64,000 bases of DNA, taken from Poriferisodalis sp963663635. GTDB lineage: Bacteria > Actinomycetota > Acidimicrobiia > Acidimicrobiales > Poriferisodalaceae. Under the pieces are notes generated by a model. It did not search any database and was not told the origin of the DNA. It saw nothing but the letters and a program-made list of their open reading frames with translations. Both the position numbers and the translations under genes were made by a program. The first letter of the stretch is position 1. Every line of letters starts with the position of its first letter. Positions 35,760 through 47,057 of this stretch are shown here, one piece after another. The DNA lies in the NCBI GenBank assembly GCA_963663635.2, contig CAXXMY010000007.1:1-64000 (forward strand), given 5' to 3'.

Positions 35760-36023
35760 GTGGCGCTCCGAAAGGGGCGAATGGCGCTCCTCTTGGGCGC
35801 GGTGCTCGCAAATGTGTTGAGCGTCGTGCCGAACGCCGCACCGTCCGGCGCTGCCGAGATCGACGTGAGTGAGTCGGTTGTCGCGGGCGTCAACGCCACG
35901 TCGCCGTCTGATGTGGGCACCGCGGCGTCACTTGTTGCAGCCGGCATAGGTGACGCGATGGTGTTCGCTGAATCCGCGGCTTCTCTTGGAACAGGCGCAG
36001 CAGGAGACTTGACCGCGCAGTAA
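35760..36023 (+). pseudogene. N-terminal fragment of a CWB2-type surface protein
   Basis: An 87-residue remnant with a signal peptide (GRMALLLGAVLANVLSVV) and one block, SPSDVGTAASLVAAGIGDA, that is the opening of a cell-wall-binding repeat. It shares a 20-base identity (gatgtgggcaccgcggcgtc) with the large surface protein at 60652. It ends at 36023 just before the IS3 remnant, so the insertion probably cut the gene. The remaining part may be the PPC-domain region downstream of 37.2 kb. Confidence 0.7.
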
Positions 36024-36030
36024 CCCGAGG

Positions 36031-37090
36031 GTGCTTCCCCCCATTGGCCGGTTATCTCGATTGGGAGGTGGCGATGGCCCTAATGCGGGAACTGCTGCGG
36101 GCTGGGCCGGTGTGCCGTCTGGTCGGTCGCGGCGGTCGTTCAGCCGGGAGTTCAGGTCTGACGCGGTGGCGTTGGTGCTTGATGAGGGCCGTTCGGTCGC
36201 GTCGGTGGCCCGCAGCTTGGGGATCGGGGAGACGAACCTGGGTGCCCGAGGCGGCCCAGGTGTCCCGTCAGGCGTTCTATGACTGGCGGCGCCGGCATGC
36301 GGCGGGGCCGACGGGGCGTGAGCTCGCCGAGGCGGACCTGGTCGCCGAGATCTGTCGTGTGCATGGCGCATCGGGCGCCGCGTTGGGTCCCCTCGGGGAC
36401 CGCAGAGCTTCGCGCCGGGGGCCAAGTTGTGAACCGCAAGCGGGTGGAACGGCTCATGAGAGCCCACCGCATTGCGGGGATCCGTCCGCGGCGCCCCAAG
36501 CGCACCACCATCCCCGCCCGCACCGCGCCGAAGCTGCCGGACCTGCCGTGCCGGGACTTCGCGCCCGGTGCCCCGGATCGTGCGTGGGTCGCGGACATCA
36601 CCTATGTGCGCACCGGGCAGGGCTGGCTGTACCTGGCGGCCGTGCTCGATCTGGGATCGAGGCGGCTGTTGGGCTACCAGATGAGCGACCGGATCGACAC
36701 ACGGCTCGCCCACGACGCCCTCGACATGGCCGGCGCTGCCCGCATCGTCCCCATCTCACACCTCCGCAATCGAGGTGTTGCGACCACCGGTTGAATCCGG
36801 CCAATACCAGGCTGGAAATCTCAAGAAATCGGTCACCGGCTGGCGCCTCGCCCAGTCCGTGGGCACAGTGGGATCCTCAGCGGACAACGCCGCCGCCGAA
36901 GCGATCTGCACTCTCAAGCGAGAGCTCGTCAGCCGGCACAGCCACCCCGACCGGCCAACGGGCGATGTGCCGAGATCCAAACACCGCGGCCTGTTACCGC
37001 GCCAACCGCACAACGACTTCCGGGACCCTGTTAGCAACCAAACGCGCGCAAGTGCCCAGCCGACCCGGCCCGCGAACCACCTCGCCGTAG
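36031..37090 (+). pseudogene. Decayed IS3-family transposase (orfA/orfB remains)
   Basis: Three pieces of an IS3-group transposase lie in different frames: REFRSDAVALVLDEGRSVAS (orfA, from about 36140), VNRKRVERLMRAHRIAGI and WVADITYVRTGQGWLYLA (integrase core, 36430-36710), and SSADNAAAEAICTLKRELV (the C-terminal catalytic region, about 36870-36930). Several frameshifts separate them, and the gene as a whole cannot be translated. No clear terminal repeats were found. This stretch of about one kilobase holds no other gene. Confidence 0.85.
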
Positions 37091-38947
37091 CGCGCTCATA
37101 TATGCCACATTTGAGCTATTGCATCAACCTGTGTCTGCTCGACTGACCTGGGGTCGCTGGCGCCAGGGACGCTGCGCCGCGCCGGCCGCATCGTCGCTTC
37201 CGCGGATTGCATCTCGTGGAAGCGCGTCACGAACTCGGCTTCATTACGCGCGCCGCGACACGCTCCGCGTCGCGGCAGTGTCGCAGATCACTGTCGATGC
37301 GTCGTCGACCGCGGTGGACACGTACCTGTATGCGCTGTGCGGCAGCGGCTCGACAGCGCAGGTACTCGATTCCGACGCCGCGGTGACGACCGGCGCGTTC
37401 ACGCTCACCGTCACGACCGCAGCGCACGCGTCCGCGGTGCGCATTGTCGACCTCGACGACAAATCCGTGGCGGGCTCGGGGAACGTGACGGTTGCCGAGC
37501 CGTTCACCGTCGAGCCTGTCACCGCCGTGTGCACCGCAGCGTCGCCGGCGGGCCCGGCGACGGTGAGCGCCGGCACCGGCGGGGACCGCACTGTGTCGAT
37601 GAGCGTCGCTGTCGGCACGACTGCGACGGTCACGGTCACGGTCACGTGCGGAAACGACGGCAGAACCGAAACGACAGCCACCGCCCGGCTCACCGCCACC
37701 GCCGCGCAGCGCGTCACCGGGGTCACGGTGACCGCGACATCGGGCGAGTCGTGCACCGCGGCGACAGCGGCGGGCTTCGACAACAGGTACGCGTGCACGA
37801 TGACGCGCGGCGCCGCGCTGTCGCTGTCGGTGTCCGCGGACGCCAACACCGACGGGCCCCAGATGAGCTGGACCCACGACACCGCCATCACCGTCGAGAT
37901 CACCGCGGTGAACGGCGGAGCATGCACCGAGTCCGTCCAGACCCCGCCCACAGGCATCGACACGCTGTGGGACTGCAAGATGAGCAGCGTCGGACAGTTC
38001 AGCGTGCTGGGCAACGCGGTCTCGAGCGAGCGCTCTATCGCGTCGACGTGGACCGCGGCGCCCGGTGTCGCGCTGGTGTCCCAGACGCCGCTGGGCCTCC
38101 AGCAGCCCGACGCGTTGCGCACCGCGTACCGCAAAGCGAACCGTGCAGCGCTGAGCTGCACCGCGAACGGCACCGCGACGCTGGTCGCGACGTTCGGCAC
38201 CGGCGCCGCTGCCGCGACCCGCACCGCCCGGCTTGCCGTCGAGTGCGTGGCCCCGGTCGAGATCTCCGGCCTGGACGACCGCACCGAGACGGGCACAGGC
38301 ACCGTGACGGTGGCCGAGCCGTTCACCGTGGAGCCGGTGACCGCGGTGTGCACGGCGGCGTCGCCGACGGGCACCGCGACGGCACGGTTCTCTGCCAGCT
38401 ATCGGGACGTCTGCGACGACCCGATCGGGGTGCTCGCTGCCGGCACCACGACACGATCGGGCGCCATCACGCAGAACGCGGACTGCACATCGCCTCAGCG
38501 CGCGACCAGCGGCCGCCCCTATTGCGCCCGACGGCACACCTTCACCCTCGACGGCCCCGCAGCGGTCATCATCGACGTGGGATCCGCCGCTTCCAATAAG
38601 AGCACCCTCGACACCTACCTACTGCTGCTCAACGGACACAGCCCCACCGGCACCGCCGCCGCGCTGGGCCGCAACGACGACATCGGACCCGGCCACCGCA
38701 CCCACCAGCACAACTCGCGCCTCACAGGCATCAAGCTGGCCCCCGGCAGCTACACCATCGAAGCCACCACCCACAACGCCGCCAGCTACGACCTGGTCAT
38801 CTCCGCGGTCACCGTCAACGGCATCAGCACCGACACGCACGTCGTCCAAAACCGGGCTACCGCATTCATCTTCCGATACGCACCCCCCAACGCCACCATC
38901 ACCGTGCCCACAAGCCAACAATCCCCCGGCGTCACCGCCACACTCGA

Positions 38948-40525
<1,578 letters not shown>

Positions 40526-40623
40526 CAAGAACTGAGGCTATGTTCCGCGGGCAGCGCCGTGATGCACGCCCCGCCGATGGCAGCAGGGCGCAAGGGAGGC
40601 CCCGGATCAATGACACTGGACCG

Positions 40624-41619
40624 ATGACATCGCCACGACACGCCCTGTACCTGCAGGACGCTCACACCATCAGCGAGGCGATGGGCTTCACCCATTACGC
40701 CGAGGAGCGCGGATTCGAGGCGGTCTGGCAGGCCGACTCCCGACTGGTGCGCGAGGCGAGCGTGCCGATGGCGGCATTCGCGGCGACTACGTCGCAAATC
40801 AAAGTCGGCGCCGGAGTCATCGACATCTGGTCGCGCAACCCGGCTCGTTTGGCCTCGATGTTCTCCACGCTCGACGATCTCGCGCCCGGCCGCATCATCT
40901 GCGGGCTCGGTGCGTGGTGGGATCCGCTGGCCGCAAAGGTGGGCATCAGCCGGTCACGGCCGCTTTCTGCCATGCGCGAAGTCACGACGGTGGTGCGGGC
41001 CTTGCTCGCCAACGAGAACGTCACGTTCCACGGCTCGCACGTTCACCTCGACGATGTCGAACTCGACTACGTGTACCAAGAGCGCCGGCCCAAGGACGTT
41101 CCGATCTACATCGGTGCCACCGGCATGAAGATGATGGAGCTGTGCGGCGAGATTGCCGACGGCGTGGTGCTCAATTACCTGGTATCGCCTGACTACAACT
41201 CGCGGGCCATGGACGCGCTCGAACGCGGCGCCACAGCCGCTGGCCGCAGCGTCGACGATCTCGACCGCCCCCAGCTCGTGGTGTGCTCGGTGCACGAAGA
41301 CCGTTCAACGGCACTCGACATGGCGCGCAACATGGTCACCCAGTACCTGGGCCAGCAGCCCCACATCATGAAGGCTTCGGGCGTGCCGGAATCGCTGCTC
41401 GAAGAGGTCGGCAAGGTGCTGACCTGGCCGGCAACAGCGGAACAGGTCGAAGCGGCGTCGCGTCTGGTGCCCGACGACATCGTGCAGATGCTCACCGCGT
41501 CAGGCACCCCCGCTGAAGCCCGCGAAGCCGTCGACGGCTACATCGCCAACGGCGCCACGTGCCCGATCCTGTATCCCCTCGGCGACGTCGAGGCGATGAT
41601 CGACGCCTTCGCTGACTGA
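40624..41619 (+). CDS. LLM class F420-dependent oxidoreductase
   Basis: A 331-residue luciferase-like enzyme of the methylenetetrahydromethanopterin-reductase-like branch. Landmarks: FEAVWQADSRLVREASVPM near residue 33, TSQIKVGAGVIDIWSRNP near 60, APGRIICGLGAWWDPLAAK near 85, and VPIYIGATGMKMMEL near 160. It would transfer hydride from F420H2. ATG 40624 is chosen because the long upstream codons are unlike the family. The gene is not part of an obvious operon. Confidence 0.88.
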   Translation: MTSPRHALYLQDAHTISEAMGFTHYAEERGFEAVWQADSRLVREASVPMAAFAATTSQIKVGAGVIDIWSRNPARLASMFSTLDDLAPGRIICGLGAWWDPLAAKVGISRSRPLSAMREVTTVVRALLANENVTFHGSHVHLDDVELDYVYQERRPKDVPIYIGATGMKMMELCGEIADGVVLNYLVSPDYNSRAMDALERGATAAGRSVDDLDRPQLVVCSVHEDRSTALDMARNMVTQYLGQQPHIMKASGVPESLLEEVGKVLTWPATAEQVEAASRLVPDDIVQMLTASGTPAEAREAVDGYIANGATCPILYPLGDVEAMIDAFAD

Positions 41620-41660
41620 CGGGCGGCACGCGGAGGCCACCGCCTGCGCGCCAGCGTTCC

Positions 41661-42722
41661 TCAGTAGCGGAGCCCGGTCGCGGCACGCTCCAAGGCGACT
41701 GTGACCGACCAGTGCGTGCGGGCGAGACGCAGGTCGTCGTTGGCGCCGTCGGCGAACAGGCCAGCAGCGCTCATCCAGAACGCAGCGGAGCGCATGGCGT
41801 AGAGCAACTGGTAGTAGGCGCAGCGCTCGACGTCGATTTCGATGCCGGTGGCCTGCTGATACCGCTCGAAGAACAGCTCCCTGGGCACCACGTTCGACAG
41901 CAGGTCGGTGCCTTCGCGGTTCAGCTCGGTGAGCATGTACGCCACGTCGTACATGGGGTCGCCGATGACCTGCAGCTCCCAATCGAGAATCGCTGACACC
42001 CGATCCTCGTGAATCAGGACATTGCCGGTCCGATACGCGCCGTGTACCAGCGTGAGCCGTTCAGTGGACGGTGCATTGTGCTTCAGCCAGCCGATCAAGT
42101 CGGCGAGGATCGGATGGCCCGCATGGCCCGAATCGACGATGAGCCGCTGCCACTTGTCGATCTCGCGCAGCGCGAAATCGTTGCCTCCTCCTGGGACGCC
42201 CAGAAAATCCAGACCCGCGGACTGCCAGTCAACGTTGTGCACCGCAGCCAAGGCGTCAGTGAAGCTCGAGGGCAGCACGCCACGCTCGGCTGCGGCTGCG
42301 TAGTAGTCGCGGCCCGCACGACGCCACGGACTGGGGCACTCACCTGCGACTCGCTCCATCACGATGGCAGGGGCACCAAGCACCGCCGGATCAGGCTCGT
42401 ACCAGTAGGCCCGAGGCACGGGGACGTCCGTTGCGTCAAGGCAGCGCAGGACCCGGAATTGCTCTGCGAGGTCGGACTGCTGTCGCAACAGTGCATTGCC
42501 GGGATCGCGGCGCAGGCAGAATCCCTGACGCTGCTCGCCATCACCGTCCGACCAGACAGCATCGAAGAGCCACGTCTCGTGCGACCAGCCCACGGCGATG
42601 CGCTCTGGATTCTGGATGTCGACGGATCCGCTGGTGTCGAGGCGTTCCTGCAGGTACGCGGCGAGAACGTTCGACAGATCGTGGTCCTCGGATGTGGAAC
42701 CCCGCTCCCCCGCTGCGGTCAC
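41661..42722 (-). CDS. Phosphotransferase-family protein with altered catalytic motif
   Basis: A 353-residue APH/choline-kinase-fold protein. The usual HGDxxxxN catalytic loop reads LVHGAYRTGNVLI near residue 225: the catalytic Asp is Ala (codon GCG). The metal Asp is kept in AILDWELQVIGDP. The N-lobe has GWSHETWLF and the hinge IVMERVAGECP. Close relatives accompany acyl-CoA dehydrogenases and act on CoA or hydroxyacyl substrates. GTG start at 42722 overlaps the upstream gene by 4 bases. The Asp to Ala change suggests it no longer transfers phosphate. Confidence 0.85.
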   Translation of the reverse strand: MTAAGERGSTSEDHDLSNVLAAYLQERLDTSGSVDIQNPERIAVGWSHETWLFDAVWSDGDGEQRQGFCLRRDPGNALLRQQSDLAEQFRVLRCLDATDVPVPRAYWYEPDPAVLGAPAIVMERVAGECPSPWRRAGRDYYAAAAERGVLPSSFTDALAAVHNVDWQSAGLDFLGVPGGGNDFALREIDKWQRLIVDSGHAGHPILADLIGWLKHNAPSTERLTLVHGAYRTGNVLIHEDRVSAILDWELQVIGDPMYDVAYMLTELNREGTDLLSNVVPRELFFERYQQATGIEIDVERCAYYQLLYAMRSAAFWMSAAGLFADGANDDLRLARTHWSVTVALERAATGLRY

Positions 42723-43144
42723 TGCGCGATGTCCATGCGACGGTCGATGTCACGGCGCAGCACCTGCCGGATGGCAGCCAGTGCCGCGGCGGCCTGCGGA
42801 CGCTCGGGACCCCATCGGTACAGGGCATCGATGACGCCCGACGCGGCGGCAATCGACGCTTGCAGGCGCATGCGTGCAACAGCATCTCCTACGTCGGAGG
42901 GGACGTCTGTCGAAGCGTCGGCCTGCGCGAACAGGGCATCGAGCTGGTCAGTCAGGCTTGCGACATCGACTGTCTCGGCGACATTGTGAGCGCCGGCGAG
43001 CTGAGCCTGCTTCGCGAGCCGTTGGAGGATCACCGAAGCCATGAACGCCTGCGTCCGCGCGTATTCATCGTCGACGGCTGGCGCAATCTGGGTGCGCACC
43101 GTGTCGGAGAGACGCAACAGCAGCTCGTGGTCTTCGAGGCTCAT
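42719..43144 (-). CDS. Small helical protein of unknown function in a three-gene operon
   Basis: A 141-residue protein, mostly helical (LEDHELLLRLSDTVRTQI, several Ala-rich stretches). ATG 43144 overlaps the stop of the upstream gene by 4 bases (43141-43144), and its own stop overlaps the start of the phosphotransferase gene by 4. It has no signal peptide, no membrane segment and no motif I recognise. Its fixed place in a coupled operon between a lipocalin-like protein and a kinase-like protein suggests they act together. Confidence 0.75.
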   Translation of the reverse strand: MSLEDHELLLRLSDTVRTQIAPAVDDEYARTQAFMASVILQRLAKQAQLAGAHNVAETVDVASLTDQLDALFAQADASTDVPSDVGDAVARMRLQASIAAASGVIDALYRWGPERPQAAAALAAIRQVLRRDIDRRMDIAQ

Positions 43145-44235
43145 CGACCCGACCCGGGAATCGCCCAATCGTCATCGCGTCGGGCCACAGAGAACCGATG
43201 CACGGGCCACATGTCCTGGTCCTCGCCCCACCAGGTGCCGATTCCGTTGACGTCCCAGCGCATCAGGCTGTTGATGTCGATGAAGCTGTGCCGGTTGATG
43301 ACAATCCGGCTGACGGACCGGCCCGCAGCCGTGAACGGCGCCCCTGAGGCATCGACGGCATCGATGCGTACCTCACTCACCCATCCGTCGGGATCGCGCA
43401 ACACGCTGCGCTCGCCGTCCACGAGGCTCGTCAGCGTGTCGCCGCGCTGCACGAAGCCGCACGTCACACGGTCGGTGCCGTCGCGGGTATTGGTCACGGC
43501 GAGGAAACCCAAGCCGTCGTCGCTGGCTCCGGTCACGTAGGCGGCTTGGCGGGGGCGATCCTCGGGGCGCCGACCCCAGGTTCGATCGCGCATGGACCAG
43601 CAGTCGATGTCGATGCGCTCGCCGTGGAGCTCGATGGTCCCGGTGACCCGGCCGATCTGGTCGAAATGGGCAGAGCGCCCGAAGGTGGATCCGGTGGCGT
43701 CGAGGGGCCGTGGTGGCATGACGCCGTCGAACCGCAGGTCGGCGCTGAAGCGACCCGGGTCGTCGTAGCCCAAGCGATACGCCAGCGTGGGTGTCTCGAC
43801 ACGGACCGAAACGCCGTTCGGAAGCGTGACGTCGCGGAGGTCTGCGTCCGCGGGCAGCTCGAGGGCGCTGAGATTCGAGCTGTAGGGCACCTCCCAGGGC
43901 AAGTGTGCGGAGCTGTCCCACACCCACGCGCCGCCGGCGACCGTGCCGATGTTGTGCCGCACCATCGTGTAGAACCAGCCGCCCAAGGCCCGCTCACGGT
44001 GGTGGAACGAGTACCAGGCCGTCTCGGTGAACCACCAATCGTCACCGGCCAGATGGCCGTGAAAGCCGTCATCGTCGGCGGTGAAGACCGGTGCTGCGTC
44101 TGAGGCCAGGATCACGAGCCGCAGCGTAGGCCCACCGCCCGGATTGACGGCGTGGAAGCGACTCGGTTGAACGGCCTTCTGTGACTCCAGCGTCCACTCG
44201 TACAGCAATCGACATTCAATTTCATTATGTTTCAT
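43141..44235 (-). CDS. DUF7064/AttH-like lipocalin-domain protein
   Basis: A 364-residue protein rich in beta-strands. Blocks DDWWFTETAWYSFHHRERALGG near residue 64, GRVTGTIELHGERIDIDCWS near 200, and MRDRTWGRRPEDRPR near 220 recall the CrtC/AttH-like double lipocalin fold. These proteins are often coded next to phosphotransferase-family genes in actinobacteria. The start is uncertain: ATG 44235 gives a non-conserved N-terminus of 40 residues, and a GTG about 40 codons later would also work. First gene of a three-gene operon. Confidence 0.72.
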   Translation of the reverse strand: MKHNEIECRLLYEWTLESQKAVQPSRFHAVNPGGGPTLRLVILASDAAPVFTADDDGFHGHLAGDDWWFTETAWYSFHHRERALGGWFYTMVRHNIGTVAGGAWVWDSSAHLPWEVPYSSNLSALELPADADLRDVTLPNGVSVRVETPTLAYRLGYDDPGRFSADLRFDGVMPPRPLDATGSTFGRSAHFDQIGRVTGTIELHGERIDIDCWSMRDRTWGRRPEDRPRQAAYVTGASDDGLGFLAVTNTRDGTDRVTCGFVQRGDTLTSLVDGERSVLRDPDGWVSEVRIDAVDASGAPFTAAGRSVSRIVINRHSFIDINSLMRWDVNGIGTWWGEDQDMWPVHRFSVARRDDDWAIPGSGR

Positions 44236-44313
44236 ATCGCAGCTGTGCTTAGGTGCGTCCGTGACAAAAAATCAGACACGGGATCGGGCGGCACTCTCGG
44301 AGACGTCGCTCCG

Positions 44314-44757
44314 ATGATCGCCGAACCCACGGGTTTGCTCCCAGCGATGAGCGTCGGCACGCTCGTAATGATCGTGTCGACACTGAGCGTTGCATGGAGC
44401 GCCGTCGGCCTCATGCGCCTTCGGCACATCCACCGGCGCACGCTCAGAGAGGTCCATGCTGAAGTGGAGAGATTGCGTTGCAAGATGCACGAATTCGAGC
44501 GGCAGATGCGCCGCCGCGTCGACAAGATGCAATCCGAGGTCGATGCTCGCCTGGCTTGGTACGAAGCCGGCATTCGAGTTCTCGAACAGGACTTGGGAAT
44601 GATCTGCGCGGGGCGCCGGCAACGATCCGGGGTCGAGAGCCGCGGATGCATCGCCGACCGTCGCCCCACTCACCGGCGCGAGTCCGCTAACCATTCGTGG
44701 CGACCCCGCCGCACCGGTTCGCCGTCGCTGCATCATGGCCGTCAGGGATGCAGGTGA
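44314..44757 (+). CDS. Small membrane-anchored coiled-coil protein (tentative)
   Basis: The frame could start at ATG 44227 or, better, at ATG 44314 (MIAEPTG), because the former overlaps the divergent gene start. It codes for one membrane helix (VGTLVMIVSTLSVAWSAVGL, near residue 13) and a following long heptad-like helix (VHAEVERLRCKMHEFERQM ... KMQSEVDARLAWYEAG). The last 40 residues are Arg-rich and low in hydrophobic residues and may not be real. Function unknown. Confidence 0.4.
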   Translation: MIAEPTGLLPAMSVGTLVMIVSTLSVAWSAVGLMRLRHIHRRTLREVHAEVERLRCKMHEFERQMRRRVDKMQSEVDARLAWYEAGIRVLEQDLGMICAGRRQRSGVESRGCIADRRPTHRRESANHSWRPRRTGSPSLHHGRQGCR

Positions 44758-44866
44758 GGCCCGCCAGCGACGGCCGGTTCAGCACGACCCGCAAATAGCT
44801 TCACCACGCAGGCCGCTACGGAACAGCGGTCCCGCGCAGGCCGCGCCACGGACCCATACTGAAGTC

Positions 44867-45241
44867 GTGGCACCGGCACGAGGTTTGGATCACATCGTGC
44901 TCAACGTGGCCGATGCTGAACGGTCGATGCGCTGGTACTGCGACCGTCTCGGGCTGGTGCCGGAGCGCTACGCAGAGTGGAAGGCCGGCAAAGCCCCGTT
45001 CGTGTCCGTTCGCATCGACGAGGGCACCATCATCGATCTGGTCGAAGCCGACCGCACGGGCGAGAACCTCGCCCATTTCGCCTTATGGTTCGAGGGCGAC
45101 GTGGAGGCCGCAGTCGGACATCCCGACGTCAAGGTCGTGCGTCGATCTCGGCGGGTGTACGGCGCCAGAGGCTGGGGTTCGGCGATCTATGTCCACGACC
45201 CCGACGGCAACGAGGTCGAACTCCGTTCCTACGACTCTTGA
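44867..45241 (+). CDS. VOC family protein (glyoxalase/dioxygenase fold)
   Basis: A 124-residue vicinal oxygen chelate protein. The first half has LDHIVLNVADAERSMRWYCD (residues 5-25), with the His ligand, and the second ends in IYVHDPDGNEVELRSY, which carries the Glu ligand. GTG 44867 is preferred: CATACT lies 6 bases upstream, matching the window's leaderless promoter spacing. The frame is open further upstream. Substrate unknown. Confidence 0.85.
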   Translation: MAPARGLDHIVLNVADAERSMRWYCDRLGLVPERYAEWKAGKAPFVSVRIDEGTIIDLVEADRTGENLAHFALWFEGDVEAAVGHPDVKVVRRSRRVYGARGWGSAIYVHDPDGNEVELRSYDS

Positions 45242-45358
45242 GCAAACGTCCAAGACGCCTCTGCGACGCATTTCAATTGATCCAATTGCATTACGCACCG
45301 CGATGTGGTGGCGTTGCCGTATGACGGCGGCCCGAGAACACGGCCAGCACGAATTGTC

Positions 45359-45379
45359 CCGTAGCACACAGCGCTACGG
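45359..45379. promoter_or_regulatory. Inverted repeat operator candidate, Phd/PIN operon
   Basis: CCGTAGC (45359-45365) and GCTACGG (45373-45379) form a perfect 7-bp inverted repeat around 7 bases. It overlaps the putative -10 TACGGT at 45375, so it fits autorepression by the antitoxin. Confidence 0.5.
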
Positions 45380-45380
45380 T
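45375..45380 (+). promoter_or_regulatory. Putative -10 TACGGT of a leaderless promoter
   Basis: TACGGT ends exactly 6 bases before ATG 45387, without a ribosome-binding site. Confidence 0.5.
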
Positions 45381-45386
45381 ACGGCC

Positions 45387-45641
45387 ATGGACCGCGAAAT
45401 CAGCCAACGCGAACTCCGCAACGACAGCGGGAAGATCATGCGCTCTGTCAAGAAGGGCGAGTCGTTCATCGTCACCAGCAACGGCGAGCCGGTGGCGCGC
45501 CTCTCACCGCTGCAAGATCGCTATTTCGTCCCGGCCGAAGTCTTGCTCAATGCATTCAAGGGTGCTCCGAAGGTCGACTACCAGCGGTTCCGCGATGATC
45601 TCGACGCGCTGGCTGACCCGAGCCCGTGGCGGCATGACTGA
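45387..45641 (+). CDS. Phd/YefM-family antitoxin
   Basis: An 84-residue DNA-binding antitoxin. The N-terminal SQRELRNDSGKIMRSVKKGE and FIVTSNGEPVARLSP form the Phd fold (residues 5-45). The C-terminal tail (FRDDLDALADPSPW) would plug the toxin active site. It overlaps the toxin gene by 8 bases. The start gives the normal family N-terminus and is preferred to the long upstream frame. Confidence 0.9.
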   Translation: MDREISQRELRNDSGKIMRSVKKGESFIVTSNGEPVARLSPLQDRYFVPAEVLLNAFKGAPKVDYQRFRDDLDALADPSPWRHD

Positions 45642-46047
45642 TCGGCCGCACCATGAGCGCGGGCTGCTCGACACGTCAGTAGTCATCGACCTTGCACATC
45701 TGGGCTCAGCAGACCTGCCGCGCGCGCCGTCGATCAGCGCCATCACGCTTGCCGAGCTCTCGGCGGGTCCGCTCACAACCGCGCATCCGATCGAGCGTGC
45801 AGCGCGACAAGATGCGCTCCAGCGAACCGAATCGGCGATGCATCCCATCCCGTTCGATGTCGAGGCTGCACGGGCATATGGTCAGATCTCTGCGGCAGTG
45901 GCGGCGATCGGCCGCAAGCCCCGCGGCGGACGTGCCGTTGATCTGCTCATTGCCGCCACCGCGATGGCTCACGGGCTGCCGTTGTACACGCGCAATCCCA
46001 GCGACTTTGCGGGTCTGGAAGATCTTGTGGAGATTGTCGCCGTCTGA
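45634..46047 (+). CDS. vapC: PIN-domain toxin (VapC family)
   Basis: A 137-residue ribonuclease. The acidic residues of the PIN site are in LLDTSVVIDL (residues 11-19), ITLAELSAGP (Glu near 43), AVDLLIAATA (Asp near 103) and TRNPSDF (near 120). These coordinate Mg and cut RNA. It is paired with the overlapping Phd-type antitoxin. Confidence 0.92.
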   Translation: MTDRPHHERGLLDTSVVIDLAHLGSADLPRAPSISAITLAELSAGPLTTAHPIERAARQDALQRTESAMHPIPFDVEAARAYGQISAAVAAIGRKPRGGRAVDLLIAATAMAHGLPLYTRNPSDFAGLEDLVEIVAV

Positions 46048-46108
46048 ATCGTGGATCCGCGATGCGTCAACTCCCCAGTGCAGTCCGGCGTCTCGTCCCG
46101 CCGACGCG

Positions 46109-46114
46109 TACTGT
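46109..46114 (+). promoter_or_regulatory. Putative -10 TACTGT of a leaderless promoter
   Basis: TACTGT ends exactly 6 bases before ATG 46121, with no ribosome-binding site. Confidence 0.5.
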
Positions 46115-46120
46115 TGCGAC

Positions 46121-46996
46121 ATGGCTGAGCTTGCACGTTTCACGCTGGACAGCGATGAAGAAGAGATCGTCGAGATGGTGCGAATCGACGGCGGTGCCAT
46201 CATTGAGGACGTCATCGACCTCGATCTCGTGGAGCGTCTCGAGGCCGAGCTGCGCCCCTGGATCGATCGCACGCCGGGCGGCCTCGACAATTTCAGTGGC
46301 CACAACACGACCCGTACCGGAGCGCTCGTGGCGCGCTCGAACGCGTGCCGCGAACTGGTTATGCAGGACAAAGTCATCAGCATGGCCAACCGGTTCCTCG
46401 GCCCCTACGCCAACAAGATCCAGCTGCACTTGACCCAGGTCATCAACATCAAGCCGGGCCAGGGCACCCAGCCGCTGCATCGAGACCGCCTGGCATGGGG
46501 CGGCTACATCCCGGACCAGATCGAGCCGCAGTTCAACACCATGTGGGCGCTCACCGATTTCACCGACGAGAACGGCGGGACACGTATCGTGCCCGGCAGC
46601 CCTGGCTGGGACCCCGAACGCCGGGCCACTGACGACGAGAAGACGCAGGCCGCGATGGGTGCCGGGTCGGTGCTGCTGTACTCGGGTTCGGTGATCCACG
46701 GCGGTGGCGAGAACCGCAGCGAGGCCGACCGCACCGGCATCAACATCACCTACACGCTGGGCTGGCTGCGCACCGAAGAGAACCAGTTCCTGTCGTGCCC
46801 GCCTGAGGTCGCGAAGGACCTCGATCCGGACTTGGCAGATCTGATGGGGTATTCGATGGGCAACTACGCACTCGGCTACTACTCAGACCCGCATGGCATG
46901 CCGGGGCCGGTCGATCTGCTCACGCCAGAGATCGTGCTGGGCCGCAAGCCAGGTTCCAAGCATTCAAACTCCGCACTCCTGATCCCCGCGGAGTGA
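46121..46996 (+). CDS. Phytanoyl-CoA dioxygenase family protein
   Basis: A 291-residue Fe(II)/2-oxoglutarate oxygenase. The facial triad shows as QPLHRDRLAW (His-x-Asp, near residue 110) and SGSVIHGGGENRS (distal His near 190); the Arg after it binds 2-oxoglutarate. It is not a close copy of the PhyH at 7286: it has a longer C-terminal tail with YSMGNYALGYYSDPHG. It precedes an aminotransferase-kinase-dehydrogenase set, so it may open an amine or amino-alcohol path by hydroxylation. Confidence 0.9.
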   Translation: MAELARFTLDSDEEEIVEMVRIDGGAIIEDVIDLDLVERLEAELRPWIDRTPGGLDNFSGHNTTRTGALVARSNACRELVMQDKVISMANRFLGPYANKIQLHLTQVINIKPGQGTQPLHRDRLAWGGYIPDQIEPQFNTMWALTDFTDENGGTRIVPGSPGWDPERRATDDEKTQAAMGAGSVLLYSGSVIHGGGENRSEADRTGINITYTLGWLRTEENQFLSCPPEVAKDLDPDLADLMGYSMGNYALGYYSDPHGMPGPVDLLTPEIVLGRKPGSKHSNSALLIPAE

Positions 46997-47057
46997 GCTG
47001 GCAGCCGTACCCCGCCTCGCCCGCTCCCGCGGATTGCGACGCCGGAGGCGCGTGCAG

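Noticed and set aside
44232..44669. Minus-strand frame opposite the coiled-coil ORF
   Set aside because: It is Arg/Ser-rich and lacks any motif; the plus-strand frame has a better pattern.
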